From a virus: 26,795 nucleotides of DNA. The notes beneath the pieces are model-generated. The model was not told the DNA's origin, made no database searches, and saw only the letters and a program-made list of their open reading frames with translations. Location of the stretch: positions 1-26,795 of IMG/VR virus record IMGVR_UViG_3300032516_000161, one strand, 5' to 3'. A program made the position numbers and the translations under genes. Below are positions 26,578-26,795 of the stretch, piece by piece (the stretch's first letter is position 1; the number at the start of each line of letters is the position of its first letter).

Positions 26578-26795
26578 GCTGAATGGTCTACCGATCTTCG
26601 AGGTCCCCCCAATGCATACGATTTCGACGGGAGTCGAATATCAGGTTCTAGTCCCGGGGATCGTCTCGTTGTTTGAAGAGCATGACGTAAGGGTCGAGAT
26701 TGGGTATACACTCCAGGAGTGGAGAGATCTCGACCCTTACGATCGTGCACTCGAAGTTGCACATTGTCGTCTTCGACGGCAGATCTCTCTTCATC
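26543..26795 (+). CDS. Tail assembly chaperone second frame (partial, runs off window)
   Basis: In the +1 frame relative to the chaperone, a frame is open from before ATG 26543 to the window end without a stop. It encodes VRLNGLPIFEVPPMHTIST and, near the end, LQEWRDLDPYDRALEVAHCR. The W-x-x-L/D-P-x-D/Y-RA-x-x-A-x-x-R pattern is typical of the second (T-like) part of phage tail chaperones. ATG 26543 has only a poor ribosome binding site (GAAGGGG directly adjacent), so frameshifting from the first frame is a serious alternative. ATG 26611 is a further possible start. The 3' end is missing. Confidence 0.6.
   Translation, partial: MFRQRSTNFGVRLNGLPIFEVPPMHTISTGVEYQVLVPGIVSLFEEHDVRVEIGYTLQEWRDLDPYDRALEVAHCRLRRQISLH

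Overview
The window is part of a tailed double-stranded DNA bacteriophage genome (Caudoviricetes-type). Rightward genes follow the standard virion-assembly order: terminase, portal, minor head protein, putative protease/scaffold, major capsid protein, neck/adaptor, tail tube, tail chaperone. The long tail implied by a tube protein and a chaperone suggests a siphovirus or myovirus. The host cannot be named. Strong AGGAGG-type ribosome binding sites and a near-consensus sigma70-like promoter show only that the host is a bacterium with ordinary initiation signals. No tRNA, rRNA, CRISPR array, insertion sequence or integrase is visible.

Layout. (1) 1-2706, minus strand: a leftward run of eight small genes without recognisable function, several separated by intercistronic hairpins. 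Two junctions carry a conserved two-hairpin leader (563-635 and 1560-1629). (2) 2707-3616: a 0.9 kb non-coding divergent region with direct repeats, several inverted repeats, a perfect 52-bp palindrome (3436-3487) and a sigma70-like promoter (3548-3576) reading right. (3) 3617-7812: terminase small-subunit-like protein, TerL, a 133-aa protein and portal. (4) 7816-11946: a block that interrupts the head module, with GH25 lysozyme, a putative virion protein, a SAM methyltransferase, two zinc-ribbon proteins, a GT-A-like glycosyltransferase and two small virion-type proteins. Its first gene has very different codon usage from the portal gene. (5) 11947-14898: a 983-aa adhesin-like protein with a lectin-like domain, a Gly-rich domain and about 21 VTVGE repeats. 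(6) 14895-18788: minor head protein, gp10-like protein, putative protease/scaffold and major capsid protein. (7) 18799-22787: a giant three-glycosyltransferase ORF fused to a small virion-like domain, an unrecognised protein and a second methyltransferase. (8) 22787-26795: DUF1360-like membrane protein, head-tail adaptor, a small protein, a tail tube protein fused to a beta-propeller, and the tail assembly chaperone with an overlapping second frame cut by the window end.

Together, TerL and portal package DNA into a capsid built from the MCP with the protease/scaffold. The neck, tube and chaperone genes build the tail. The unusual theme is surface chemistry placed inside the morphogenesis operon: at least four glycosyltransferase domains, two methyltransferases, a lectin-like repeat fibre and a propeller displayed on the tail tube. 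The inference is that this phage decorates its own virion, or the host surface, with glycans. Nothing here identifies the substrate.
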